A stretch of DNA of 64,000 bases from GCA-2683135 sp964507445 (GTDB taxonomy: Bacteria; Planctomycetota; GCA-002687715): contig CAZDQF010000006.1 in the NCBI GenBank assembly GCA_964507445.1, positions 151,003 through 215,002 on the forward strand. The letters run 5' to 3'. The translations under genes were made by a program, and so were the position numbers. This document shows positions 9,464 to 17,993 of the stretch, one piece after another. Every line of letters starts with the position of its first letter. Positions within the stretch are counted from its first letter, which is position 1. Under the pieces are notes generated by a model, which did not search any database, was not told where the DNA came from, and saw nothing but the letters and a program-made list of their open reading frames with translations.

Positions 9464-10827
9464 GACTCCTCCCCCTCGCTCCGCTCCTGCAGCAGACTGC
9501 GCCAGTACTCCATCCTCCGGGCCACCTCCTTCTCGTGGCCGAAGGGCGAAGGCTCGTACCACACCCGCCCCTTCAGCGCCTCCGGCAGGTAGCACTGATC
9601 GGCGACAGCCCCGTCGAAATCGTGGGGATAGAGATAGCCCTTGCCATGATCGAGCTGCTTCATGAGTTTGGTCGGCGCGTTGCGCAGGTGCAACGGGACA
9701 GGGTGGACCGCCCCGTCACGGACCTCCTTCATGAGCGCCCCCAACGCCGCGTACACCGCGTTGCTCTTGGGAGCCGTCGCCAGATACACCGCCGCCTCCG
9801 CCAGGGCCAGCTCACCCTCCGGGGACCCGAGGAATCGGAACGCTTCCTTCGCTGCCAGGGCCACCTCCAACGCGCGGGGGTCCGCGAGCCCCACATCCTC
9901 GGTGGCGATTCGGACGAGCCGACGAGCCAGGTAGAGCGGGTCCTCCCCGCCGTCCAGCAGGCGCACCAACCAATAGAGGGTGGCCTGCGGGTCCCCTCCT
10001 CGGATGGACTTGTGGAGGGCGGAGATGAGGTTGAAGTGCTCGTCACCGGCGCGGTCGTGATACACCAGCTTCCGGGCGAGCAGCTTCTCCACGTCTTTCT
10101 CGGTCAACTCCGTCGCGGCCTCGCCGTCCGCCACCACGGACTCCACCAGCGCCTCCAGACGGTTGAGCAGGCTGCGTGCGTCACCGTGACTGGTCCGGGC
10201 GATCAGGGCGAGCGCGGGAGGAGCCAGCGAGACCCCCCGAGTCCCCAACCCGCGCTCGGGGTCCTGCAGCGCACGCGCCGCGATCTCGACCAGCGCCTCT
10301 TCGGACAACGGCTCCAGCGTCAAGACGACGCATCGGGACAACAACGCGGCGTTCAGGTGGAAGCTCGGGTTCTCCGTGGTCGCGCCGACCAGCACGATGG
10401 TCCCGTCCTCCACGTGGGGCAGGAACGCGTCCTGCTGACTCTTGTTGAACCGGTGGATCTCATCGACGAACAGCACCGTTCCTCCGCGCCCCCGGTCACG
10501 GCGATGGCGGGCTTCGGCCACGATGGCGCGCACCTCCTTGACACCGGACAGGACCGCTGAGAACGCGACGAATTCTTGGCCCACGTGGTCCGCAACCGCC
10601 CGCGCGATGGTGGTCTTGCCGCTACCGGGAGGCCCCCACAAGAGGATGGAGGGGAGGTGCTCGCGTCCCAACGCCCGCCGCAACAGCGCCCCCTCTTCCA
10701 CCGCCGTCTGTCCCACGACCTCGTCGAGGGTCCGTGGACGCATGCGCTCCGCGAGGGGCGCCCCCGGCGCCGGAGTCCTGTCTCCGCCGACCTCCGCCTC
10801 AGGAAAGAGCTCGCCATCCATCCCCAT
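9460..10827 (-). CDS. rarA: Replication-associated recombination protein A (AAA+ ATPase)
   Basis: The 455-residue protein is a RarA/MgsA/WRNIP1-type AAA+ ATPase related to clamp loaders, acting at stalled replication forks. The sequence shows RPRTLDEVVGQ at the start of the ATPase module, Walker A LLWGPPGSGKTTIARA, Walker B LFVDEIHRFNKSQQDAFLPHVE, sensor 1 GATTENPSFHLN, the arginine finger SRC, and the C-terminal tetramerisation region ending in HDFDGAVADQCYLP and ARRMEYW. I chose the ATG at 10825-10827 (MGMDGELF), two bases after the dacB stop, over a longer frame that would overlap dacB. Confidence 0.95.
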   Translation of the reverse strand: MGMDGELFPEAEVGGDRTPAPGAPLAERMRPRTLDEVVGQTAVEEGALLRRALGREHLPSILLWGPPGSGKTTIARAVADHVGQEFVAFSAVLSGVKEVRAIVAEARHRRDRGRGGTVLFVDEIHRFNKSQQDAFLPHVEDGTIVLVGATTENPSFHLNAALLSRCVVLTLEPLSEEALVEIAARALQDPERGLGTRGVSLAPPALALIARTSHGDARSLLNRLEALVESVVADGEAATELTEKDVEKLLARKLVYHDRAGDEHFNLISALHKSIRGGDPQATLYWLVRLLDGGEDPLYLARRLVRIATEDVGLADPRALEVALAAKEAFRFLGSPEGELALAEAAVYLATAPKSNAVYAALGALMKEVRDGAVHPVPLHLRNAPTKLMKQLDHGKGYLYPHDFDGAVADQCYLPEALKGRVWYEPSPFGHEKEVARRMEYWRSLLQERSEGEES

Positions 10828-10829
10828 GG

Positions 10830-12242
10830 TCAGAGTCTCCCGAGCGCTCTCACGGCCACGTCCTGAGCGCCCCTCATGCGCCAGACCAAGCCGCTCTTCC
10901 GACCGTTGCAAAGCACCGCGAACACAACGGTGCGACCGCTCTTGGTGGTCACGTAACCGGCGAGCGCGGACGCGTCACTCAAGGTGCCGGTCTTGGCCCT
11001 CACCCGACGCCCCAGCTCGCCGAACCGCTTCCGCAAGGTCCCGGCGCTCTCTCCCCCATACGGCAGGGCCCGCTCGAACTCAGCGCGCGATGGGGATCGC
11101 CAGACCGCCAGGAGCACTCCGACCACGTCCGAAGCAGAGAGCCGGTCGTCCCGTGACAGGCCGCTGCCATCCGCGAGGACGCTCTCCGTGAGGTCCACGC
11201 CGCCGCGTCCGAGAATGGACTTCACGGCCCTCGCTCCACCGACGAAGCTCCCGTCACCGACCGTCACGGCGCCCAGGTGCTTGAACAGCATCTCGGCCCG
11301 CTGATTCTGGCTCTTCTTGAGCATGGTCCGGATGATGTCCCGGACGCGCGTCTGCACTCGCGCGATCAGGTGACCGCCACGGCCATGCTCGCCATCACCG
11401 GGCCGACGCACCGCACCGCTCACGCGGACGCCGGCGTCGGCCAGGGCGCGACGAAGGGCGCGGCCAAAACCCAGCGCCGGGTCATGGATCGCGACGGGCA
11501 CCATCATGTCCTTGGTCTTGGCCCAGCAGCGTCCGCCGACGCGCAGCTCGTCAGCGGCCCTCCCCCGCTCGCTCCAGACCGCTTCCTGCTTACGCGAAGC
11601 GCACGTCGACACGGTCCCTCGAAGGCGAACGGCGCCAGCGGGCACCGCGGCGACTCCGGCGTCCTTTCCGACGGCCCTCCCTGCGTTGACCCGAAGGCTC
11701 ACCGTCCCGTGGTCCAGGGAGAGGGCCGCCACCTCCGCCATGTAAGGCCTCGTGGGGTTGTTATCCGGCCAGGCAGGCCCGGTGAAGTCCTGATCAAACA
11801 GCCGATCATCGACCAGCAGGTCACCCTGGACCTGCCGAATCCCCGCGCCGCGCACACGTTGCACGAGCAGCGGGAGCAGGCTCCTTGCCTGCAAGGTGGG
11901 GTCACCCTCCCCTCGCAATCTCAGATGGCCGGCCAGGACACCGTCCGCGGTCTCGCCGTGAGCCACCAGATCCGTGAGCAGGATGTGATCCGGACCGGGA
12001 CCCAACAAGGCCGCCGCCGCGGGCAGGATCTTCATGGCGCTCGCCGGTACCATCATCCGGCCCCCATGGACCTCCGCGACAGCTCGTCCGTTCGCCGCAT
12101 CCACGGCGAGAAACGAGGTCGAGATCCCGAATCGTCGAAGGTCAGAGAAGGACTTCCGGCAGGCCTTCCCCACGGCCCGCGGATCGCTCTGGCCGGACGC
12201 TGCCCCGAGCAGGAACAACAGAAAGAAGACCCCCGGCCGCAT
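10830..12242 (-). CDS. dacB: D-alanyl-D-alanine carboxypeptidase/endopeptidase, PBP4 (S13) family
   Basis: This penicillin-binding protein of 470 residues trims or cleaves peptidoglycan cross-links in the periplasm. The active-site motifs are present in order: SxxK as PASAMKILPAAAA, SxN as KKSQNQRAEMLF and KTG as RAKTGTLSDASALAGYV. The N-terminus MRPGVFFLLFLLGAASGQ is a clear signal peptide, which is why I start at 12242 rather than at an upstream frame start at 12296. Two bases separate it from rarA. It supports the presence of true peptidoglycan in this organism, together with uppP and the YkuD-fold protein elsewhere in the window. Confidence 0.92.
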   Translation of the reverse strand: MRPGVFFLLFLLGAASGQSDPRAVGKACRKSFSDLRRFGISTSFLAVDAANGRAVAEVHGGRMMVPASAMKILPAAAALLGPGPDHILLTDLVAHGETADGVLAGHLRLRGEGDPTLQARSLLPLLVQRVRGAGIRQVQGDLLVDDRLFDQDFTGPAWPDNNPTRPYMAEVAALSLDHGTVSLRVNAGRAVGKDAGVAAVPAGAVRLRGTVSTCASRKQEAVWSERGRAADELRVGGRCWAKTKDMMVPVAIHDPALGFGRALRRALADAGVRVSGAVRRPGDGEHGRGGHLIARVQTRVRDIIRTMLKKSQNQRAEMLFKHLGAVTVGDGSFVGGARAVKSILGRGGVDLTESVLADGSGLSRDDRLSASDVVGVLLAVWRSPSRAEFERALPYGGESAGTLRKRFGELGRRVRAKTGTLSDASALAGYVTTKSGRTVVFAVLCNGRKSGLVWRMRGAQDVAVRALGRL

Positions 12243-12317
12243 GGCCAACAGAATGGCACAGGGGGGCCTCAATCGACAAGCCGCGACGAGACCCAAACCG
12301 CGTGGATCAGCGGTGGA

Positions 12318-12482
12318 TCAGGAGACGAAGCCCTCCGGGTGGCTGTCGTGCCATCTCCATGCGGTCTCGATGATGGTCTTCAGGTCACCAAACTGCTGCC
12401 GCCACCCCAGGATCTCCTGGGCTCGTGCGGAGTTGCCCACCAACCGGGCCGGGTATCCCGGCCCCCGGCCCGCGCCCGCCTA
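12318..12482 (-). pseudogene. galE: In-frame GalE C-terminal tail after the TAG
   Basis: Continuing in the same frame past the TAG gives 53 codons ending in TGA (12318-12320): a segment with RGPGYPARLVGNSARA, then EILGWRQQFGDLKTII and TAWRWHDSHPEGF. These match the family C-terminus (R-x-G-D/Y-P-A, LGW, W-x-W-x-x-x-HP-x-G). The full frame 12318-13307 would encode 329 residues plus the stop-codon position, the normal size. In E. coli and Bacillus GalE the residue at the TAG position is usually Tyr, so one base change from TAC or TAT explains it. Other genes here end with TAG, so general recoding of TAG is unlikely. Confidence 0.85.
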
Positions 12483-13307
12483 GGGGATCGGCTTCCCGAC
12501 CACCTCCTCCACCATCTTGATGACCTCCATGACGGAGTAACCCGCGCCGTTGCCCAGGTTGAACGCAGCGCTCTCCCCGTCATTCCGGAGGTACTCCAGC
12601 CCCGCCAGGTGAGCGTCAGCCAGATCCAGGATGTGGATGTAGTCCCTGATGCAGGTCCCGTCGGGCGTGTCGTAGTCGTCTCCGAAGACCTTGATGTCCG
12701 GCCGCTTCCCCTGGGCCGCGTGGATCACCAGCGGGATCAGGTGCGTCTCCGGATCATGATGCTCGCCGATGATCCCTTCGGGGTGGGCGCCGGCCGCGTT
12801 GAAGTAGCGCAACGCCACGCTCTTCAGGCCATAGGCGTGACCGTAGTCAGCGAGGACCCGCTCCACGACGAACTTGGTCCAGCCATAGGGATTGATCGGC
12901 CACTGGGGGTGGGTCTCATCCATGTACTCCTGCACCGGATTCCCATAGGTCGCGCAGGTGGAGGAGAAGATGAAGTTGCTCACGTTCGCCGCGCGCATGG
13001 CGTCCAGGAGCTTGAGCGTGGTGGCGACGTTGTTTTCGTAGTACTGCGCGGGGTCCGTCACGGAGACGCCCACATAGCAGCTGGCGGCGAAGTGGAAGAC
13101 CGCGTCGACCTCCCGCTCTTCGAGCGTCTTCTTCACCAGGTCGAAGTCCGCGAGGCTGCCTTGCACCAGGTCCGCGTCGAGGACCGCGGCGGCATGGCCC
13201 TCGCTCAGGTTGTCGTACGCGAACGCATCGTGCCCGCGCTGCCGCAACAGCCACAGGCAGTGGCTACCGATGTAACCAGCGCCCCCCGCCACCATGATCG
13301 TACCCAT
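12480..13307 (-). CDS. galE: UDP-glucose 4-epimerase, cut short by an in-frame TAG
   Basis: The product would interconvert UDP-glucose and UDP-galactose with bound NAD. It has GGAGYIGSH for the dinucleotide, the catalytic region SSTCATYGNP, YGWTKFVVER (YxxxK), LRYFNAAGAHP and RDYIHILDLADAH. The frame stops at TAG (12480-12482) after VVGKPIP, giving 275 residues against about 330-340 for the family. The same frame continues for 53 more sense codons that read as a perfectly good GalE C-terminus (see next entry). The catalytic residues are all before the stop, but the missing part forms the end of the substrate domain. It is either a nonsense mutation, a base-call error or a readthrough site. 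Confidence 0.93.
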   Translation of the reverse strand: MGTIMVAGGAGYIGSHCLWLLRQRGHDAFAYDNLSEGHAAAVLDADLVQGSLADFDLVKKTLEEREVDAVFHFAASCYVGVSVTDPAQYYENNVATTLKLLDAMRAANVSNFIFSSTCATYGNPVQEYMDETHPQWPINPYGWTKFVVERVLADYGHAYGLKSVALRYFNAAGAHPEGIIGEHHDPETHLIPLVIHAAQGKRPDIKVFGDDYDTPDGTCIRDYIHILDLADAHLAGLEYLRNDGESAAFNLGNGAGYSVMEVIKMVEEVVGKPIP

Positions 13308-13412
13308 GGAATCGCCTTCCCTGCCGGCCGTAAGGTCTCTTGGGAACTGCCGCTCAGGCCCGCCGCTTCACTTGTCGAACGTCCGGCGGGCCAAACCGTA
13401 ACAGGATCACTG

Positions 13413-14900
13413 TCAACGCCCTTCGTACTTGCGATACGAGGAGCTGTTGGCGTCGTACCACGCGCGCCAGTCTCGGCGCAGGGCTGTCAGGTCATCGGCC
13501 TTGAGGTCGTCTTCCATCACCACGCTGATGTAGGCGAACGTCAGCCGATTCAGGCCCCGGTGGATCTGGTGAAACACGTACGGGTCGTCCTCTTTCTCAA
13601 GACGCCCCATGAGGGGCGGCACCGCGCGCGGATGATCCGCGCGCCCGAGGGTCGCCGCCGCGCTCGCACGCACCGTCTCGCTGCGGTCATCCAGCAGCAG
13701 GGACATGATCTTCACCAGCCGCTCGTCGTCCAGTTGCTCTGCCTCCCCCCACCACCGACCGACGGTGCGGACGGCGATGGTCCGGACGAACGAATCGCCG
13801 TCCCGCAGCGCCCGCAAGAACCCCTTGTCCAACTCTGCATGCCGGACCGGACTCGCGGAGAGGATGAGCGCGGCCCGACGGCGCCGCTCCGGCTCCACGC
13901 TGTTCAGGAGGATCTCCAACCACTGCTCCGGGGACTGGACGCCCTCGCGCTTCACCGCCTTGGCAGGACCGGCTCGCAGCTCGGCGACGAGGCCCTCCAT
14001 CTGCTCCCGGTCGACGCGGGCGCCCAGGGGCAGGCTATCCAAAGCCTGCTGAAATCGTTCCGCAGCGGCGTGATTCTGGCCGTCCCGCATCAGCAACTTG
14101 GCCAGCTCCATGGCCGAGCGCCAGTCCTTGGGGTCCTCCTGCAGGATCGCCCCATAGAGGGCCGTGGCTTTCTCCAACTGGTCCACCCGCCCGTAGCAGA
14201 ACGCCAGCAGGCGATCGACGTTGGCGGTATCCGTGCTCCGCTGCTTCAACTCGAGCAACGCGTTGATCGCCTCCGAATGGCGGGACGTCTGGATATACAT
14301 CTGCGCCAGGGCAAGACGGGGCTGCACATCGTCAGGGGCGTCGGCGATGATCTCCTGCAGTAAAGCCTCCGCCCGCAGGTGCTTGCGCATCCTGATGCAG
14401 CACAACGCGAGCCCGAAGCGAGCCTTGGCGAAGGTCGGGTTCAGTTCCAGCGCCTGCTGGTAGTGCTTGGCCGCGGGCTCGTGCATCTCACGACGAGCGA
14501 AGTACGCACCCATGCCGTGGTGTCCCCAGTAGAAATAGGGGTCCACCTTGATGCTCCGCTCGAAGAAGAGCCTGGCCTGCTCGAAACGCTCCGCGAGCCC
14601 GAGAATCCGACCGGCGAGATAGTGATTGACCGGCGTCCCCTCGATCTCCGCCCGCAGCTCGTACTGGGCGATCTGCTGGTCGAGCTTCTTGCCGCCAGCG
14701 CTCACCAGCTTGTCCTGCTTGGTGATCTCGGAGTTGATGATCCGCTCGTATTCCGGCCAACGGCGCTGGGCTTCCTTGTACTCCTGATCGCCCTTGAACG
14801 CGCTCAGGGCCTCCTCACGAGCACGCTCGGCGGCACCCTGACCGGGCAGGCCTGGAAGCAACGCGAGCACCACCGCGAACGAGACGAACAAGCTCCGCAT
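13413..14900 (-). CDS. Exported TPR and HEAT-repeat protein
   Basis: The 495-residue product has a signal peptide (MRSLFVSFAVVLALLPGLPG), then a helical region, several TPR-type repeats between about residues 95 and 290 (for example DPYFYWGHHGMGAYFARR and NPTFAKARFGLALCCIRM) and HEAT-like repeats in the last 200 residues (DGDSFVRTIAVRTVGRWW, RSETVRASAAATLGRADHP). Both repeat types are protein-binding scaffolds, so a role in assembling or monitoring an envelope complex is likely but the partner is unknown. The ATG at 14898-14900 has a ribosome site (GGAGAGG) and directly precedes the signal peptide, so the longer frame upstream is rejected. Confidence 0.85.
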   Translation of the reverse strand: MRSLFVSFAVVLALLPGLPGQGAAERAREEALSAFKGDQEYKEAQRRWPEYERIINSEITKQDKLVSAGGKKLDQQIAQYELRAEIEGTPVNHYLAGRILGLAERFEQARLFFERSIKVDPYFYWGHHGMGAYFARREMHEPAAKHYQQALELNPTFAKARFGLALCCIRMRKHLRAEALLQEIIADAPDDVQPRLALAQMYIQTSRHSEAINALLELKQRSTDTANVDRLLAFCYGRVDQLEKATALYGAILQEDPKDWRSAMELAKLLMRDGQNHAAAERFQQALDSLPLGARVDREQMEGLVAELRAGPAKAVKREGVQSPEQWLEILLNSVEPERRRRAALILSASPVRHAELDKGFLRALRDGDSFVRTIAVRTVGRWWGEAEQLDDERLVKIMSLLLDDRSETVRASAAATLGRADHPRAVPPLMGRLEKEDDPYVFHQIHRGLNRLTFAYISVVMEDDLKADDLTALRRDWRAWYDANSSSYRKYEGR

Positions 14901-15092
14901 GAATCCTCTCCAGCGCCTCAGAATTGTGCCCCAAAACGAAATCGGATAAGGCGTTGCGCGACATCGTAGCATCGTTCAAGATGGGTACTAAGGGTAGCCG
15001 CTGGCTGCCTCAAGGCGGGGGCCCAAAACGGACGAAACATCGGACGGCGCATCCACTTACCGTCGGGTGCACCCCGGGGAGCAGCACAGCCC

Positions 15093-15437
15093 ATGATTCC
15101 GCATGACCGTCGCAGTTCCACCCGAGTGGACACGGGCAATCTGGTGATCCACTCCGAGGTCGGCCAGAACGCACCGGGCCAGGTCCTCGGCATGGCGGTG
15201 ACCCTCGACATGAACGAGTTCGGGCTCCGCGTCCAGACCAACGAGCGGTTTCAGCGTGGAGACCGTTTCCGGTTCAGCGTCGCCCTCCAGGACGAGATCG
15301 TGGCGGCCACGGGACGGGTGGTGCATATCGCACAAGCGCTCAACGACACCTGGGAGGTGGGCATCGAGTTCCTCCAGGTGTCGAGCGAGGACATCGAGCG
15401 GATACGCCGGTTCTGCGCGGAGAAATGCGGGTCCTGA
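15093..15437 (+). CDS. PilZ domain protein
   Basis: The 114-residue product is a single PilZ domain, the family that binds cyclic di-GMP and controls motility, secretion or polysaccharide synthesis. The RxxxR ligand motif is present at RSSTR near the N-terminus. The second motif, D/N-x-S-x-x-G, appears as DMNEFGLRV with Asn in place of Ser, which may weaken binding. The end VGIEFLQVSSEDIERI is typical of the last strand and helix. The gene stands alone between the divergent TPR/HEAT gene and purC. Confidence 0.85.
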   Translation: MIPHDRRSSTRVDTGNLVIHSEVGQNAPGQVLGMAVTLDMNEFGLRVQTNERFQRGDRFRFSVALQDEIVAATGRVVHIAQALNDTWEVGIEFLQVSSEDIERIRRFCAEKCGS

Positions 15438-15489
15438 GCCCTGGCCCCGTGGGGCTGCCTCGAGTTCCGACGCGTGCTAATCTCTGCCC

Positions 15490-16401
15490 ATGCACGCTGT
15501 AAGCAAGACCGATATCCCCGGCCTCCAGCTGCTCAATCGCGGCAAGGTCCGGGATATTTACGCCGTCGGCGATGACCACCTCCTGCTCGTCGCCTCCGAC
15601 CGTATCTCCGCCTTCGATGTGGTGCTCCCGGACCCGGTGCCCGGCAAGGGCATCGTGCTGACCCAGCTCTCCATCTTCTGGTTCGAACTCCTGGCAGGGG
15701 TCACGGGCAACCACGTGGTGGAGACGGACGTCTCCAAGATGCCGGGGCCGATCCCGGACCACGCGGACACCCTACGCGGCCGCAGCCTCCTGGTCCGCAG
15801 AGCCCGGGTCTACCCGACGGAGTGCATTGCCAGGGGTTTCCTGCTGGGCTCCGGATGGAAGGACTACCAGCGGTCAGGCGCGGTTTGCGGCATCGAGTTG
15901 CCAGAGGGTCTCCGCAAGAACCACCGCTTCGACCCGCCCCTCTTCACGCCCTCTACCAAGGCGGAGCAGGGTGAACATGACGAGAACATCTCCTTCGACG
16001 CGCTGGTCGACACCGTGGGGGCCGAGCTCGCTGACGAGCTGAGGGACAAGACCCTCTCGGTCTTCCATGCCGCACGACAGCACGCGGAGAAGGGCGGGGT
16101 GATCATCTGCGACACCAAGTTCGAATGGGGCGAGATCGACGGTCGGACCTCGCTCGTCGACGAGGTCCTGACACCTGACTCCAGTCGGTTCTGGAGGAAG
16201 GAAGACGCCGACGCTGCGCTCCCCGACGGCGATCCGCCGTCCTACGACAAGCAGGTCGTCAGGAACTGGCTGGAGACCCAGACCTGGGACAAGAAGGCAC
16301 CGGGCCCGAACCTGCCGCCGGAGATCCTGGCGACCGCTCGGGCGCGCTATGTGGAAATCTACGAACGTATCGCCGGCGGTGCGGTTCCGCATCTGGACTG
16401 A
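15490..16401 (+). CDS. purC: Phosphoribosylaminoimidazole-succinocarboxamide synthase
   Basis: PurC makes SAICAR from CAIR, aspartate and ATP in purine synthesis. The 303-residue length fits the longer class of PurC found in many bacteria and yeast. Recognisable pieces are LLNRGKVRDIYAV (ATP loop), LLVASDRISAFDVVL, the RRARVYPTECIARGFLLGSGW segment, the EHDENISF region and CDTKFEWGEIDG. It is followed after 17 bases by purE and then mtnA, so it probably starts a three-gene unit. Confidence 0.96.
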   Translation: MHAVSKTDIPGLQLLNRGKVRDIYAVGDDHLLLVASDRISAFDVVLPDPVPGKGIVLTQLSIFWFELLAGVTGNHVVETDVSKMPGPIPDHADTLRGRSLLVRRARVYPTECIARGFLLGSGWKDYQRSGAVCGIELPEGLRKNHRFDPPLFTPSTKAEQGEHDENISFDALVDTVGAELADELRDKTLSVFHAARQHAEKGGVIICDTKFEWGEIDGRTSLVDEVLTPDSSRFWRKEDADAALPDGDPPSYDKQVVRNWLETQTWDKKAPGPNLPPEILATARARYVEIYERIAGGAVPHLD

Positions 16402-16418
16402 GAGACAAGAGGAACGAC

Positions 16419-16928
16419 ATGTCTGACGTGCTGATGGTCATGGGAAGTGAGTCTGACTTCGGCAGCATGAGCGCCGGTGTAGCCGTACTCAGGGAATTCG
16501 ACGTTGACGTGAAGGTGCAGGTGGCGTCCGCCCACCGGACCCCAGCCAGGGTCGCGGCCCTCATCGAAGAGGCGGAGGCCAGCGGGACGCAGTTGATCAT
16601 CGCCGCCGCCGGCATGGCGGCCCACCTCGCCGGCGTGGTGGCCGGCAAGACCACGCTCCCCGTCATCGGGGTGCCCATGGAGTCCCCTCACCTCTCCGGG
16701 CTCGACAGCCTCTACTCGACGGTGATGATGCCCCCGGGTATCCCCGTAGCTACGGTGGGGATCGGCAAGCCTGGGGCGAAGAACGCCGCCTATCTGGCGC
16801 TCTCCATCCTGGCCCTGAAGAACGACCAGTTGAACCAGCGACTGAGGCAATACCGGGAGTCTCTCGGAGATCAGGTGGCTGCCATGAATGACCGTGTGCA
16901 AGCCAAGCTGGGCGAGTCCGACGGGTGA
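16419..16928 (+). CDS. purE: N5-carboxyaminoimidazole ribonucleotide mutase
   Basis: PurE converts N5-CAIR to CAIR, the step that supplies PurC. The 169-residue protein has MGSESDFGSM (substrate phosphate), SAHRTPARV with the catalytic histidine, and AAGMAAHLAGVVAGKTTLPVIGVP, all typical of the bacterial class I mutase. A purK partner, expected for class I, is not in the window. Its stop overlaps the mtnA GTG by four bases. Confidence 0.96.
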   Translation: MSDVLMVMGSESDFGSMSAGVAVLREFDVDVKVQVASAHRTPARVAALIEEAEASGTQLIIAAAGMAAHLAGVVAGKTTLPVIGVPMESPHLSGLDSLYSTVMMPPGIPVATVGIGKPGAKNAAYLALSILALKNDQLNQRLRQYRESLGDQVAAMNDRVQAKLGESDG

Positions 16929-17983
16929 CCAGCGGGCCCGTCCCCACCATCACCTGGCGAGGCGGCCTTGACGGCCGCTGCGAGTTGATCGAACAGACCC
17001 TCCTCCCCACCCGCCTGGAGGTGCTGGAGGTGGAAGACGCCGCGGCCATGTGGGACGCCATCAAGCGTCTCGCGGTCCGTGGCGCCCCGGCCATCGGTGT
17101 TGCCGCCGCCTACGGTGTGGTCCTGGGGGTCAGAGGGAGCGCTGCCGCGGATGAGGCGGCCTTCTCAGCGGACCTCGAGGCGACCTGTGACTACCTCGCG
17201 TCGTCCCGCCCCACGGCGGTCAATCTGTTCTGGGCCATCGACCGCATGAAGACCCACGCCGTCAGCCTCAGCGGACAGGGCGTGGAGCACATCAAGTCTG
17301 GCCTGCTGGAGGAAGCCCTCCGAATCGAGGCTGAAGATCGCGCCATCTGCCACCGCCTCGGCGAGATCGGCGCCGACCTGATCGAAGACGGAGATGGCCT
17401 CCTCACCCATTGCAACGCGGGCGCCTTGGCCACCGCCGAGTACGGCACCGCCCTCGCCGTCATGTTCGAGTCCCATGCTCGGGGCAAGCGCATCTCGGTG
17501 TTCGCGGATGAGACCCGGCCGCTCCTGCAAGGGGCGCGGCTCACCACCTGGGAGTTGATGCAAGCGGGCATCGACGTCACCCTCATCTGTGACAACATGG
17601 CCGCTCAGGTCATGAAGGAGGGGCGCATCCAGCGGGTCTTCGTGGGGTCCGACCGCATCGCGCGCAACGGCGACGTCTGCAACAAGATCGGCACCTACGG
17701 CGTGGCTGTACTCGCCAAAGAACACGGCATCCCCTTCTACGCGGTGGCCCCGTGCTCAACCATCGACCTGGGCACCCCCACAGGGGATCAGATCCCCATC
17801 GAGGAGCGCGCCTCGGAGGAGGTCACCATGGGCTTCGGCACGCAGACGGCGCCGGACGGAGCCAAGGTGTACTCCCCCGCGTTCGACGTCACTCCCGCCC
17901 GCTACCTGAGCGGCATCGTCACCGAGAAGGGCCTCATCGCGCCTGTGACGGAAGCGGAGGTGGTGCGGACCGTCAGCCTCTGA
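16925..17983 (+). CDS. mtnA: Methylthioribose-1-phosphate isomerase
   Basis: MtnA isomerises 5-methylthioribose-1-phosphate to the ribulose form in methionine salvage. The 352-residue protein has RGAPAIGVAAAYG, LLTHCNAGALATAEYGTA with the catalytic Cys, VFADETRPLLQGARLT, and GSDRIARNGDVCNKIGTY with the catalytic Asp. It begins with GTG at 16925 overlapping the purE stop (GTGA). The eIF2B-like fold is shared with ribose-1,5-bisphosphate isomerase, but length and motifs favour MtnA. No other methionine salvage gene is nearby. Confidence 0.94.
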   Translation: MTSGPVPTITWRGGLDGRCELIEQTLLPTRLEVLEVEDAAAMWDAIKRLAVRGAPAIGVAAAYGVVLGVRGSAAADEAAFSADLEATCDYLASSRPTAVNLFWAIDRMKTHAVSLSGQGVEHIKSGLLEEALRIEAEDRAICHRLGEIGADLIEDGDGLLTHCNAGALATAEYGTALAVMFESHARGKRISVFADETRPLLQGARLTTWELMQAGIDVTLICDNMAAQVMKEGRIQRVFVGSDRIARNGDVCNKIGTYGVAVLAKEHGIPFYAVAPCSTIDLGTPTGDQIPIEERASEEVTMGFGTQTAPDGAKVYSPAFDVTPARYLSGIVTEKGLIAPVTEAEVVRTVSL

Positions 17984-17993
17984 GCGGTCTCGG

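Noticed and set aside
12480..12482. Genome-wide reassignment of TAG to an amino acid
   Set aside because: The kinase gene (5947-5949) and second amidohydrolase gene (8630-8632) end naturally with TAG close to their expected C-termini.
11277..14363. A 1028-codon open frame on the plus strand across dacB, galE and the TPR/HEAT gene
   Set aside because: It is the antisense shadow of three well-supported minus-strand genes; its composition is Arg/His/Gln rich with no recognisable domain.
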